DNA of 64,000 bases from Ophthalmolycus amberensis (Eukaryota; Chordata; Actinopteri; Perciformes; Zoarcidae): contig JAFEUB010001017.1 of the NCBI GenBank assembly GCA_024529925.1, positions 726,501-790,500 of the forward strand, given 5' to 3'. The notes beneath the pieces were generated by a model, which searched no databases, had not been told where the DNA came from, and saw nothing but the letters and a program-made list of their open reading frames with translations. A program made the position numbers and the translations under genes. Of the stretch, positions 27,101-42,100 are shown one piece after another (the stretch's first letter is position 1; every line of letters starts with the position of its first letter).

Positions 27101-30100
27101 TCTTCCTGGTCATGAATATCATGGTGCATTGGGGGAGGGTTAAACGTACATGAAGTTGTCAGGTCGGTGGGTGGGTAAGGGGGCGAGTGTGGCTGGAGGT
27201 GGTGGCGTTGGTTGGATGCAGTTGGGGTAGAAGCAGCGGGAGACCCTGAAGTTGACCGCGGAGTCCGTCATAGAGCGGTCCACGCTGTCGCGACGCCTGC
27301 GCTGGTTTGTTTTCCCAGATACTGCAGACACAACAAGATGGCAAATGGATGAAGGCGAATGACTAAGTTCACCGAATGTGTTGCTGAATGTTTTCGTGCG
27401 ATTGAAGGGTAAATAATCTCGAAGGACAAAGATGTCAATTTAGACCAATAACAATAACAGCTGGTAGAATTACCGTAATGGTGATAATTAGTGTAGTTTG
27501 TGCCAACTTTTAAAGGAGATATATTATGCTCATTTTCAGGTTCTTACATGTATTTTGGGTTTCTGCTAGAACATGTTTACATCCTTTAAAGTTCAAACAA
27601 CACATTATTTTTCTCATACTCTCTGAATACACCTGTTTTCACCCCCTTTCTAAATCGCTCTGTTTCAGACAGCCCAGGCGACATTTTGTTTTGTCTGACC
27701 AACAGTCCCAAACCCAAAGATATTCAATTTACAATGATATATATTTCATATTTAATATTTAAGAAGCTACAACCTTTCAATGTTTGCGTAATAAACAACT
27801 TAAAAACAATCATCAAAGTTAGCAAGAGATCTGGATCAAAGTGTGTCTAACCGATGTAGTAGAGGTTGTTGGAGCTGTCGTTGAAGTACCAGTCTCCGTT
27901 GTTGTTGTCACTGAAGCTCAGCGGCGTCGACGAGCCGTTCCTCTCATCGATGATCCTGAATCTGTCTGGACTCTGGGTCAAGTTGTGGTTGATGATCACG
28001 AATTGATCCGACTGTGAGAGGGGAAAGGTACAGGCAAAAAAAACACATCAGTATACTGTAAATAGGTAGAAAGCTATTTACAGCATCGTCCTGTCATATC
28101 ACAGCATGTGTCGGGTCTATCACGTACGCTGAAGCCGTAGAATTTTGCAGCGTAAGTGATGTTGGTGATGTGATCCACATCGTTGAAGTACCAGTTGTAT
28201 GTTTTTCCAGAGGGCAGCATGGCCATCCAGCCGAGCAGATGAGTCATTCTCTTCTTCAGATAGGGAATCGCACTGCTGCCTGTAATTAAAAACAACTTGT
28301 ATATATATATATACTCTCATACTATTTTACAGCAGATACATTTATACATTTTAATCTCCGATTTAGCATTTAAAAGCTGTTTTTTTTAAAATCACACTTT
28401 AATGTAGTCGTACTTGAAATGAAAGCACAAATGTTTATTCTTATATAATATTTGTCAACAATTATAACTTCTCCTATGAGAATATATTTTTAGTGCTGGG
28501 CAACGATTACAATTTTTAATTGCGATTAATCGCATGACTTTTTTGCAATTAATCGTATTGTTATGGGCAAAATTCAATAATGAATTCAAAAGTAGGGTAT
28601 TGCGCACTTTTATTTAAAAAGTACTGCTATATGAACAAAAGTGCAATAATATTTGGTTTGCAAACACTAAACAAATAAGGTTATTTTTAACAGCATTCCC
28701 TTTACACAGTAGCAGTTCAAATACAGTTGTATTTCATCCTTACTGACCGCCAGAGGCAGTGCCGAGGTAACAGGTGACTTTGTTGATATAAATACTCGAC
28801 CTGCACATGCGCGAGACAGAAGATATCCAGTGTTAAGCACTGCCTCTGGCAGTCATCCAGGATTCATAGAACCGTAGTTACATTCGTATCTTTCGTTAAT
28901 GATTCTGATAACAGATATTCAGCCGGTGTTCACAACTTTATTTTCATGTGTGTAATTGATGCAATTTGAAATATACACCTTGAAAACTGCAAACCTTATC
29001 ATGTCATGTTTTTTTGTTTGTTAAATTCTCAGTAGCAATAACTAAATGATATGCTTATTATACATATTCCAAAAAAAAAACCACTTCAAAAACTCAAAAA
29101 AGAATTAAATGAATAATTTCCTTTTGCTTTTTTTGGTATTTTGGTCAGAGACCTATGCAACGCGGATTACCGTAATATGTGTGGTATTTGTTATAAATGT
29201 ACGTTGGTACATAGAGCAGGGGTCTCAAACTCATTTTCACTCCGGGCCACATCAGCATCATGGTCGCCCAGCAAAGGGCCGGTTGTAAATGTAACTACTC
29301 GTAACTCTCTGCATTCACAGTTTAAAGTAGTCTTCAATGTACTCACAATACATTTCCATGTTAAATGTACAGTAACCAGTCAAAGAGCTGCTTCTAACTG
29401 TTTAAGTATCTCATAATTTTGACTTTCAATCTCATAATTTTGACTTTCAATCTCATAATTTTGACTGTCAATCTCATCTTTTTGACTTTCAATCGCATAA
29501 TTTTGACTTTCAATCTCATAATTTTGACTGTCAATCTCATAATTTTGACTTTCAATCTCATCTTTTTGACTTTCAATCTCATCTTTTTGACTTTCAATCG
29601 CATAATTTTGACTTTCAATCTCATAATTTTGACTGTCAATCTCATAATTTTGACTTTCAATCTCATCTTTTTGACTTTCTATCTCATCTTTTTGACTTTC
29701 TATCTCATAAATTTGACTTTCTATCTCAGAATTATGACTTTCTATCATAGTTATGACTTTCTATCTAATAACTTCGACTTTCTATCTCATAATTTCGACT
29801 ATGGGGATATTTTTTTTATTATTAGTCTAATTAAAAAAATAAAAAAAATAAAAAATATTTACTTTTTTTTTTATTTGCTGGCGGATTCGCGGGCCACATA
29901 AAATGACGTGGCGGGCCGGATTCAGCCCGCGGGCCGGGAGTTTGAGACCCCTGACATAGAGAGTGATAAGAAGCTGTACATTGGAGGGACTTAGGGACCC
30001 AGGTGAATGTAGGTGAAGGAAACAGGAAGAGACGGAAGAGACGCCACACAAACAGCTGTTCACCGCTCGCTGCCAACCAGGTCGGCCTGCTGGTTCTTGT

Positions 30101-33100
30101 GTTAAAAATGTGTTCTTGTGTTATTCATTATCTGTTTATACATCACACTTAAATATATAAATATGAATATATATTTACATTGTTTGTGTTATATGCTACT
30201 TATAACTTATGTTTTTATTATCTTTTTTGTTTCTGCAGTAACAAACATTTCCATGACAGCGATCTACTGCACTTCCCACTAATCACCAGTAGAGGTCAAT
30301 ACAGATTTACAGATGACTTTCTGCATTCTCAACAACAAACTGACATGAAAAAGTGATTTGTCTGTGTGTTTTAGTACCATGGGAGTTGGTTAAGATGACG
30401 TCCTTGGCCTTCAGAGAGGCCGGCGACGGGTTGTTGAATGACAAGCGATGGAAGTTGACGGTGTGGTCGCACACGGCACCCGGGAAGCCCACGCTCCACT
30501 CGTCACTCTGGGAGCAGTGAGCGGGGTCGAGCAGGGGGCTCATGGGCACCACTTTGTGGTTGATGTTTCCTGAAAACAAGGAATTGTGGTTCAGTCGGAT
30601 GCAGGGACGGAGGAAAAGCCCACCTGAGCTGCATTAACCGGAATTTTAAAAACTGGTATTTTCAGTTTTATGGTGCGGCCGGATATGTTGGTTAAATGAG
30701 CTGTTTTACGTCTTATTGACTTACTTAAAACAGAACAAAAAATTAAAGATAGAAATTTGAACCATTGTCTTCAGTAGGAACCAATAGGCTTTGGACTGAG
30801 TGCTACAATCAAGGTAAGGAATTATGTTTGGTTTTGGCTATTTGATGGCTATAAGAAATATACTTTAACAACAGTTTTCTGAAAATGGATTGAGGGACTG
30901 ATTAAAGAAGTAGTTTGGAAAGGTTATACAACATTGAGTACCTGTGAGGGAGCCATCAGTGTCCACCAGCTGCACCTCATGCTCCCACCTGAAGCTGGCC
31001 TTGTTGGGGGAGTTGAAGTACTGGTTCCCACGAAACCTGACAGCCCAGCCACCACAGCGATCCGTACACGTCCCCAAGATCGCGGCCACCCCGATGGCTG
31101 CGCAAGAGCTACGGTTGAAGTTGATGAACTTGGTGTTGAGGACACTCAGGCCATCGTCCAGCGGCGCAATGACACCTCGGTGGGTGCAGTAGTTATCTCC
31201 CAGTCCGAGCTCGGCCACGTGGCCCACGATGGTGCAGTTGGATATCGTCGCCCCCCCTCCCTCTCCGTAGCCCTGCACGGCCCACTGCAGGATGCGCTTG
31301 GCTTCGATACCGGCTTTCTCGTTGTTGACCATGGTGAAGTCAAGAAATTGCACGGCGCCCACGTTGACCCACTCGGCGCCTTTCTCACAGTTCCAGGTGG
31401 TGAGGGAACGGAAGACAGCGGGCTCGGGGGTCATGGAGCGGCAGCCTCCGTCCTTCATGGGGAAGAAGTCCGTGAAGATCCAGAGGCCGAACCAGCCCTG
31501 GGAGTGCGCGGTGTTGTTGTAAAACTCACCGAGGGGAACCCTCTTCTGGCAGATGTTAGGGTCGTAGGACGGGCCGTCGGGGTGCTCGTGCATGCGGTAC
31601 CAGAAGCCGAAGTGGGTGCCCCCCGCGGCGACGTTGTGGCGGATGATGTTGTTGGGATTGGTGACCCAGTAGGCGGCGGGCGTGACGTCGTCATTCAGCA
31701 GGCTGGTGCTTTGTTTGACGAACACGGCCAGGTTGTACTGCAGGATGTTCCCCGTCTCGATGCCATCCTCGATGAAGAAGGCCCCGCCCATGATGTCGTA
31801 GATGACGTTGTGCTCCACCAACAGGTTGTGGGTGTTGTGGATGGTCACGGCCCTGTTGAAGGTCCGGTGGATACTACAACCCCGCACGTATGACTTGTAG
31901 TCGATGTCTCCCATCAGATGCCAGTGGATGGGATAACGTCCCAGCCTGAAGGCCTGTCCTGCATAGTAGACCTAAAAGAGCATAACGTTTAGCATTTCAA
32001 TTTGTGTGATTTGTCTCAGTAATCTGATCAACATGATTAGATGCAAAGAATAAAATACATTACAGCAGAGAAAGCTTGAAGCGTCTCACCTCAACATTTT
32101 CCAGTCTGCCCATTGCGAGATTCTTATTTGGTGTGGGTGCGTGGAACATGATGCAGCCTCCAAACTGGTCGCTGCCGGTCTCCTCTCCAAACCTTCCTTG
32201 GAAACAGGTTTGGGTGCTGAATTCACCTGCAGCACAGGGACAGAAAGATGTTTATCCATACATGTAGGTGAATCTGAAGTAGTTGTCAGTTTGAATATAT
32301 TTGACTGCACAGCAACGTTATGTCTCTTCTTTACTTTTACACAGCGGTTTGGGTCAAATCAAATCAGACAAGTTGAAACACAGTACCTGTGTTGAAGCCG
32401 TCGGGGCAGGCTTCGATCGTTTCGTCCCAGTCTTGGTGTTCGGAGCCTCGCACCACGATGTTCCTGGTGAGGAGACCCACCTCGGCTCGGCCCTCAAACA
32501 CTGTACCATCGGGCAGCGTGACGGTCACCCCGAGGTGAGTGTACTTGAGCGGTTCTGTCAGGGTTATGGTCCTGCCCTCGGTCGACACGGCGGCGATCCT
32601 CATCTGCTCGTTCTCTCTCTGGCTGTGCCTGAAAAACGGAAATACATGATTTCTACTTGCGGCTCCATGACATTGTTTTATTTGTGTCAATGCATAGAAT
32701 ATACAGTAAATATGACTGGACCTCTCTAAAAGAAAAGGGTCTTAGTATTCAATGTGTCAAACCACCCACCTGTGGCTTTTGTGTTTATTTATGGGTTACA
32801 ACAAACTCCCAAAAAGATTTTGGAACATTTTTGTCTTCACTCAATGTTGACACAATTATAAAATTTGCAGTTTTAACTTTTAATCATTGTGTTTTTCTGC
32901 TTCGACCACATGCATGAATTGGAGACTGCACCTGTGGCCGGTGGATACGATGACAATTTCATCTCCAGCTTTCCACGTCACCGCCTTCATCAGAGTCAGT
33001 GTGACGGAGCCGCTGGCCGCCGTCTGGGCCAGGTGGGTCCAGGGGACAGGAACTGGGATGCCTGGAGGAACAGGTTGTCAACAATGACTTGCACCCGAGG

Positions 33101-36100
33101 AGGGCAGGTGAGGTGTCACTCATAATGACATCCATAATCCCTTCAGGACACACGACTCAAATGACTCTGTCAGTTTAGCATTACGTGACATAATGACATG
33201 CAATCAGGGGTTTTTAGGAATATTTGGGTCACGACTCTTTCAGTTCTCTGTTGCTGCTGGCGGTGGAAGTATTCTGATAGTTTTAAGACATACAGCAAAT
33301 TATTTAATCTCACTAGAAAAGGTGTTGGTAGGCAGATTATTTTCTTTGAACAGAGCTAGGCTAGCTGATTTGTGCTAAGCTAAGCTAACTGTCTGCTGGC
33401 TGTAGTTTCATATTTAGCTGTTTGAATGTGTATGTTTCATACCGTGCAGGTCCAGTACTCCCTCTCTGACACCCAGCGTCTTGGCTCCATAAACAGGTAT
33501 TTCAGGTGAGCGCAGGTTTCCATGGAGCGTGATAATGGCTTTGTGCTGGAATGGCGCCCCCTCCTGGCCGATCTGGAGCAGTCCACCGTCCGTGATCAGG
33601 ATGTTTTCTGCCTGCAGCTCGATGTCCGCCTCATCAAACACCAACGCGCCTCCTGAGGACAAAGAAACAGTACGTTTCAAACCCAAGACTGGTGGCAACA
33701 ACAAAACATTGACAAGATTTACATGAGGTCCGAAACGAGGACTTTTTTTAATGTTAATATATCATCTTTTTGGCACTAGTTCCACTAAACTAATACTGAA
33801 TTCAGAAAATGCTTGTTTGTGTCCTTAAACTTTGCAACAAAAAAATTGTATATAAAATATATTTCACTTCTTAAAAAGTCTTGAGTGGCTCAATTTTCTT
33901 TGTCACAGGAAATTATCCATACATTATCTTTCACCGCTTATCCTGTTCAGGGTCGCGTGGGTGCTGGAGCCAATCCCAGCTGACATTTGACGAAGGCATA
34001 GGTCGCCAGACTATCTCAGTGCTGACACTTAGAGACATGCAACCATTCATGCTAACCTGCAAACCTATGCTGACACAGGGAGAACATAAGCACTTGACAC
34101 AGAAGGGCCGTCCAGCCCGGGCCCTTCTTGCTCTGAGGTGACAGTGCTAGCCACTACACCACCGTGCAGCCCACATGTAATCGTATGAGCTACTATTGCA
34201 GTGACATATAATCCGTCGGTTCCTTCAAACACACAATGTATGTAGTTAAACATGTCCAAAACAGCCAGGATCAAGACATATGTGTACCTTGAATGAGGAG
34301 CATTTTCAGCACAGGGGTGCTGGTGTCCAGCAGGATGGTCTGGCCTTTAGTGATGACGGCAAACGAGCCCTTCTCAGGTGGAGACAGACCGCCCCACGTG
34401 AACCTGGACGACCACACGTCCACGTAGAAGAAGTCCGCGTTATCCTGAAGAAAGAGGCGAAGAACAAACATGTGTTATAGAGACATGAGTCTCATCATAT
34501 AAGGAACTGTGTTGTGCGTCAGGTCGGGGGACGTGATCTCACCGTCTTGGCGATGCCTCGGTCTCCGATGCCGAGTCTGGCTTTGGTTTCCTGAGACTGT
34601 CGCTGAGAGTTGGTCACACAGATGACGTGTGTGCTGTTGGTGGACTGAACGTCACACACGGAGCCCGCCACGGTCACGTTGACTTCATTTATGTCGGTGC
34701 TGTGGGCGGGAAAGTAGATCCATAAATGAATTGATTATATATACATATACATTTTACTGTGACATACACATATGTGTATAAAAGATACAATAACATACTT
34801 TACCTTAACATGATAACCCTGTGTACTATAATGTACCATACCTCAGTTAAATCGCACATGTATGGTAAGAATTTATATAATTTTAAAGGATAATATAATA
34901 CAATAGCATGCTGGATAGCAATGACTGTAAAATAATAAAATATAACTTACTTTAACATACTATATCATGCTACAATATATATAGTTTATATGCCATACTA
35001 AAACATTATAATATACCACGTAGTTTACCCTATATTATCATACAAAATAATATTATTTTACATTAAACTGTCATAGTATAATTTAATATTACAATTAATG
35101 ATATACTATAATTAAATAGAATAGAGGGGAATATTTATATTTATGTGTTACTATGGTGTCTTGTTATATAAAACTATATGATATAATGTTTAACATAATT
35201 ATGAATATATTTTTCTGCTCTTCATCACAATGTGCTTTTAATGGGCTGTATGTGCAGATAGAACTGTACATTGAAGCTTTATTCTTGGCACTATTTATAA
35301 ACTAATTGTATTAAAAGTATTCTTTTCGTATCGTTCAATTTCTAAAATCACTTTGTGGCAAAAACAAGAGAAGGTCTTTGCATTAAACCCAATGAAAGCA
35401 AAGACGTCCCCTGGGACACATTGTGTAACGTGAGTGAGCGCCTGATTGTTAACCAGCGGTCCGTAACCCGGGGGTGTGTCTCTCCATTGTGCTCTGTTCC
35501 TTCACTGCACCTGAAACCAGAGCCGGTGATTGTGAGCCGCGTGCCTCCGGCGGTGCCTCCTCTGCGCGGAGAGACCTCGGTGATCACCGGCGTCAGCTGA
35601 GATTTGTAGGCGTAGCCGTCTGATATGTTGACGGTGTCCAGCTGGTTGATGACGGCGACCACACAGCTCACCTGCGACTGAGTGTCTGAGAGCAGACGGG
35701 ACAGCAGGACAGACGACAACAAAAGGGACAGCAAGAATCGAGATGCTTAAAGATAACAAGCAGCCTTCAGATGTCTTATCGGCCGTGACAAGTTCTTTTC
35801 TGACACAACATGCCCCTGATTGCATTGACATTGTCTCCTGCCATGAAAGGCTGTCAACATTCCTCTTAGTCCAGCTTAATGAGTCGAGAACTAAAAATAT
35901 AGTGAACCGGCAGGAACACATTCTTTCCAAAAGAAAAACTTGAAAACCCTTCAACCCCTTAAGATGGAAAGCTGTTGATGAGAACACGCAAACTACAAAG
36001 TCAAATAACTGATACAAATGTGGGGTTTTTTGGGACGTATAAAAGCGTAAGTTTGGTTTCAGAAATCAAGATGAAATTGGTCACTGTGCTTCCCGTAATA

Positions 36101-39100
36101 ATGTCAGTAAATAAATAAATACTTTGTACATCTCTTACTGCACCAACCCTACTAAGAAGCCCTCCACTATCCTGGTGAAGTAAAGGACGCTGAACTAAAC
36201 TTACCGTTGATGGACGGAGACTGGCAGTACAGACGGGACGATGTGGAACCCTCTCGGCGAACTTCACACTCCTCCCCGCAGATCGTCACACTGGAGGTGT
36301 GCGGGTCGAACCCAGAACCCTCCACCGACAGCAGAGCGCCGCCGCCATAACTTCCTGAGTCACGGATGAGGGAGGAAGAATTGATCAATATCAGACTTGA
36401 ATTGTGAGGAAGAAAAGAGAACGAGGAGTACGAGGATGAAGACAAACACAATTCAAATGTACACACAGGCACGCAAACAAGAAATGGATTGGAATGGATA
36501 CCCTCGTTGGGCTGCACGCTGCTCAGCGTCAGCTCGTGCGTGAACATGACATCCGACTGGGCGTGACCTTTGACCTGGTGGTGCAGATTGACTGGGTACG
36601 CCCCCCCCGGGTTGTCTCCCGCAGTGCAGTGAATCTGCGTGTCAGAGACGGTGGACAGGACACAGGGGACGTGGTTTATGGTGACGGAGACGTGCTGGGA
36701 GTCGTTGCCAAATCCTGAGCCGGTCAGCGTGACTGTCGCGCCGCTCGGCCCTGTGGGAAATAAACCCAGGGGAAGGTTATCATTGACATTGGTGAACACA
36801 TACGGTAAACACACACAAATGCTCAGACGGATCCACTGATGTATGTGATACTTTAATTATGATGGCTTCATTGTTTTTATCAAAATTGTCGGATGCAGAG
36901 GACCGTAGTTACCAGAGCTGGGGCTGATGGAGCTGATGACGGGAGTGTGGGCTGCGGAGTAGGTGAAGTTGAGCGGAGGGTACCGCACCGAGAAGACCTG
37001 GATGTCGGCGGTCACCAGCCCCTCGCCGCGAGGAGGCGTCAGGCAGCGGAGCAGGCCAGCCGTCACCTCCTGAACCTCGCAGGGCGAGCCACCGACCGTC
37101 ACGCTGGTGTTCCCCGGAGCGAATCCGTTTCCGGTGAAGACAAGAGGGGTCCCTCCAGCCAGGCTGCCCACGTCTGGGTTGAGGGTGGCTCGGGCACGGC
37201 TGCTCAGGGTGGCGGAACCGGATGCAAGGCCCTTGCTTCTCACAATCACTCTGACTGGGTGTTCTCCCGCGGGGAGGGCGTTTCCCATCAGCGTAATGTT
37301 GCCGTCAGTCACGGCGGTGACCCCCAGCTCCGAGGTGCCGGCAAAGACCGCCACGTTGTCCACGCTGCTGCCAAAGCCTGAGCCGGCGATGGTGACGGTG
37401 GTCGGGTCGCTGATGCTGTCGGGTGAAATACTGGAGAGCGTGGGAGTGACAGAAGAAGAGTACTTGAAGGAGCAGTTTGAATGACAGGAACTTAGGATCC
37501 TGCCCGCGTGGAAGACGACATCACCGGCCTGCGGCTGAGAGGGAGCGGTGTCGCAGGTGATGTGAGTGTAATTGAGTGACACAACAGAGCACGGCTGGCC
37601 GGCCACAGTCACCAGTCCTCCGGAGAAGCCGGATCCGCGGACGAGGAGCCGCGTGTGGCCGTTGGGGCTGCCGACGGGGGGTGAGACGGAGTCGACCGCC
37701 GGCAGAACCACAAAGCGGCGGCCGAACTCGTTCTGCACGGTGATGATGGCGCTGCCCAGGTTGTTGACTCTGACGGCTACGGGGAGAGCGACGCCGATGG
37801 GAAGTTGGCTGTCACCGCCGAGCCGACAGTTGATCTCAGAGTGAGAGCTGTTGATCACCTGGCAGGGCTGATCTCCCACCGTCACCTACAGGACACACAG
37901 ACGCCAGAGTCAGACAGGTGAGGAAAACTCTCAGCAGCACAAAGATGATTTACCATTTCAATCCATTTGAGATTTAAATCCATTGAGATAGATAAGAACG
38001 TAAAATTCTCCTGCTAACCTCATTAGCGCAGGCGGTGTCGCTGAAGGCTGTGCCCTCAATGTGGATGACCTGGTGGTATGATCCCTGGTTGGGAGAGATG
38101 GAGTGGACTGTGGGGGTGGAGCAGGCGGAGGCACTGAAGGAAATGCAGCCTGAGGTCACATTGGTCTCCGGGCACTGTGGGGAGGCGACGCACTGCGGGG
38201 CTGCTCTGGAGACGCGACGAGAACCTGAAGGGAGGGACAGTTTGATCCGTTGAATTGTTTTTAATTTGACTCAGACCTCATTTGGCTTGATGTTGAGTTT
38301 CCTGTCTATCTTTAAATATGAAAAGATAAACGTCATTCCCCTGATCTGACTTGATTTACATCCTCTTACGTGAAATACTAATAATTACACCCGTACTTTT
38401 TTATTTTACTTGGTACTTTCAGTCTGTTCGGGACTCTTTTTGGCCCGATCTAAAAAAATAAAGTAGGTGGAGACATACATAGGTGGGGAGGAGTGGAGTA
38501 AAATCAGCTACTTCTCTAAATTGCTGATAAAATGGATGCTGAGTAATTTGTGCTTTCGTTTTAAATGATTTCTATGACTGTATTATATTGATGTTTATAT
38601 GTTTTCATTAGGTGCATTAGTGTACAAATGGCATATTAGTAGCATATACATCTCCTTCCACTGCCTCCCTAACTACAGGGTCACAATGATAATAAGTCAT
38701 GGGACTTCTATCCTGATGAATTTTTAATATACCAAATAAGATCACGTTCTTAAGGAGCTCCCCGAGTATTATTTTTACTTTCACTGGAGGATCAAGCTGC
38801 AGACTGAGAACATCTCATCCACATCTATAAGTTTACCTCCGGTCACATGTCTGGCCTCCATGCCTCCCACGCTGACAGAGACCCTGCTTCTCCTCTCCGC
38901 CCGGGCCTCGGCTTTCACGACTCCCTGCAGGCTCCTGCGGTTGGCGTCGTCTATGTAGCCGCTGCTGTAGTAATACACACCGGGCGCAGTGAAGCGGTAG
39001 GAGAAAAACCCTGAGGGGGAGTGAGAGAGTTGATAAGTACTGTACCGTAGAGGACATCGAATCATAATGAAGCATTCTTGGACATGGTGTGCATTCGCCT

Positions 39101-42100
39101 CGACACATTCCTCACGTCACATATCACAACATTACAACATCGCAGACACAACACGATTTTCATTTGAATGAGATCACGTTGATGTATTAATTAAGTGCAG
39201 CTGCAGCAGAATTTATGGGAAATTAACTAGAACTGAACCATCGATGTCCTTTTTCTTAATCCACTAAGAAAAGGGTGAACACAGACCAACGGACCATATT
39301 GCAATTCAAGAAAGTATGAGCTGCAATTACAGCTATTATTATTATTATTGTATTTTTCTTTACATCCAGGCTTAAAAATCTCAAATGAAGCACTGTATAT
39401 CATGTGTGACTGATTTTCTTTTGTTGTTTGCAATGTATTTATTGTTTATTTATTTGACGGGGACAGTGCACAGCTTCTTAGCCGTACCAAAGATAGCTAT
39501 AAGCTCATTTACATCGGTATTCCCTGGGCAGGAAACAGAGAATAACATCTCTGTTTAGAGTCATAATGCTCTTTTTGAGCTCTCTTCTTGGATAGTTCTT
39601 GCTTGAAAAAGAGATTTTAATATCACTTTTATCTGATTAATCAAAGGAAAAGAAGAAGAGGGAACAAACCCAACACAAAGCCTCATAACTAAATAGAGCT
39701 TCCCTGGCACACTGATGGTATCGAACAGTAAAATCAGGGCAGGTGACTCCGTATTCTACCTTTGGGTGTCTTGGTGTCTCCGCTGTAGAGTGGTCCCCCA
39801 TCGTGGGTGGTTTCACTCGGGCTGGAAACACTAACGACCCCGTAAACGTCTTTCTGGAAGGCCGGTGCCTCCCAGCGCCACAATACTGTGTCTCCGACAA
39901 ACACCGTCAGTGGGGCGGGATTCCACGCATACCCCTGTCCATAAGCTGGAACACACAAACAACAAATGTAAAGTCTGACAGACAAAATAACACACGGGAA
40001 AGGTTTCATTGTCTGAGATCAAGCAACATGTTATCAAAATACCTTGCGAGTGCAATTCTAAATGTGGCTAATTATGAAAAACTGGAGGTGGAACAGGTTT
40101 TGAAACACACAGCTTCGTTGCTTGCAGCAGCTTTGGGAAACGTGATCCTCTTTCTGTTGTGTTCTGTTTTAGTCAACTCAGATTTAATTTGACACCTACA
40201 GAAAGGATCGAAACGTTAACCTACTGCTGTGGGATCCCTGGTTGGTGACGACGTGAGTCTTGTCCTCCGACTGCAACACACACTGCAGTTCCTTCTCTGA
40301 GGCGGCCTTCACTTCACACTCAACTCCTCCTGTCACATCGCAAACCAACACAAAACATGTGTGAGAACACATACGGAACCTGAAGCGGTCGCATTATCGT
40401 GCAGCTTTTCCATATTTGCGCGTGGTTACATCACTGTAGATTACCGCCAGCTGGTTCCCCCCTCAACCATTCATTTGATATCCAGTTCCACAGATGGAAT
40501 CTTGTTAAACACTGACATTGTTGAATGGTTTTTGGTGGGGACTGTTGGCGTGGTAATAAGTCTGTTTGATATAGTCGGGTCTCATTTCGCTTACCGACGG
40601 AGACTTTGTTGTCCGAGGTATTGTTGCTGAAACCAGACCCAGACACAGTCAGCATGGTTCCTCCCATCAAGGAGCCGATTTGTGGGGAGATGCTGTAGAT
40701 TTCCAGGACGTATTCAATGGTGGTGTTCACACCATTGCTATGAAACAAAAACAAAAAGTTCAATTAAGTCCCAAAATGAGACTCAAACTTGTGATGATAA
40801 CATCACAAGTTTGAGTTTTAGCGCTGTAGTTTTTGGATTTGGGAGAGAGTTGTTCACGTTCACTAATGTTCTTTGGCTGTCTTGGACAATAGGAATAACA
40901 TGTATGATTTTTGCAAATGGACGTAGTTCCCTTTTAATGTTTCCCCACGTAAAAAACAACTGCTACACATGAAGTCATTTACATGAACTACGTTTTTTAG
41001 TTTCGTCTCCAAGCATGCTGTACATACTGTTAGAATTTTGTGTTAAAAAATCCCAAAACATCACGGGACATTTCTAACAACATGACGCCTAAACGTTATT
41101 GATAAAATCCTTATCTTCAGATCTACTCTGTACCCTTAAGCATTGTGCAACAAAAGCTCTCTTGACGCCTTTCTGGCAGCTGCCGATACGACATTCTCTC
41201 ATATGGTGCGTAACGGATGAACTGTTGCCCGGGTGAAACTGATCTTTCACGGTAGCTCTACCTTGTCTGTGGGTTGCCATTGTTTCCAAGCTGTACATCC
41301 ACCTTGTGCGTGCCAGGCGGCAGCACGGGGAGACGACATGTGATGATTGTGGTCGTCCACTGCACCGTCACACACTCCTTCCCGCCCACGAACACGACGC
41401 TGTCGTTGTCTCGGCCTCCCAGGTTCGAGCCCTGGATGGTGAGAACCTCATGTCCTACACAAAAGGCATCAAGAAAAGAGAAGAGAAACGTCAACAGATC
41501 TCTTCCAGGTCGGAGCTTCTGTCACTCAAGTGCCAAGATAATTAGCACTTGTCTTCTGCTAAAGTGAGCACCACTGGTTATCCGACACCTTAACACGTAG
41601 TCTCGTGTGGATGCTTCTGTGTTGTTTACTATAAATGTGTGGGAAGACGTGGTAGTCTGTCATGGTCAGATTCTTAAGGTTTAGTGAGTACAAAAGGCAA
41701 AAACAGAAAACCTGCAAGTCAACATTACAGGACACACAAGACCAGAACTAATGAGGTGACGGGGATGACATTGACAAAAGGTTGCGAGACATGCCAGTGG
41801 AGTCACATGTCAACACTGAACAGTGAAGCACAAACGTCTTGCTATCTCTATTCCCTTCAGACACGTATATAATTGGACTGGTACATCATGTTCCTCAACA
41901 ACAGGATGCTGACTGTTAGTAACCTGTTCTGAATCATCTGGTTTCAGAGTACAGCATAATGTTCCCAACAATCAAGAAGTAATACAAAACATATTGTCTT
42001 CCTGGAACTAATTCACTTATGACAAATGTACAGTGCCTTTAGATAACTAGTGACTTGTTTTGCGAGAGAGTAAAAAGGCGTGGCATTGAAACACAATGAA

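Noticed and set aside
29405..29800. A regularly spaced array that might suggest a CRISPR
   Set aside because: The units are head-to-tail without unique spacers, and the genome is vertebrate.
29380..29901. Open frames of 90-160 codons with a seven-residue repeat (ESQNYEI type)
   Set aside because: They come from the 21-bp minisatellite, whose unit length keeps all frames open. There is no start context, splice signal or other evidence of a protein.
30934..31893. A 319-codon open frame on the plus strand
   Set aside because: It is antisense to pkhd1l1 exon 48, a long GC-rich coding exon. It has no similarity to a family and no sign of its own start context.
36893..37381. Plus-strand open frames of 162 and 125 codons
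   Set aside because: They are antisense to the large pkhd1l1 exon 38 and arise from its codon bias.
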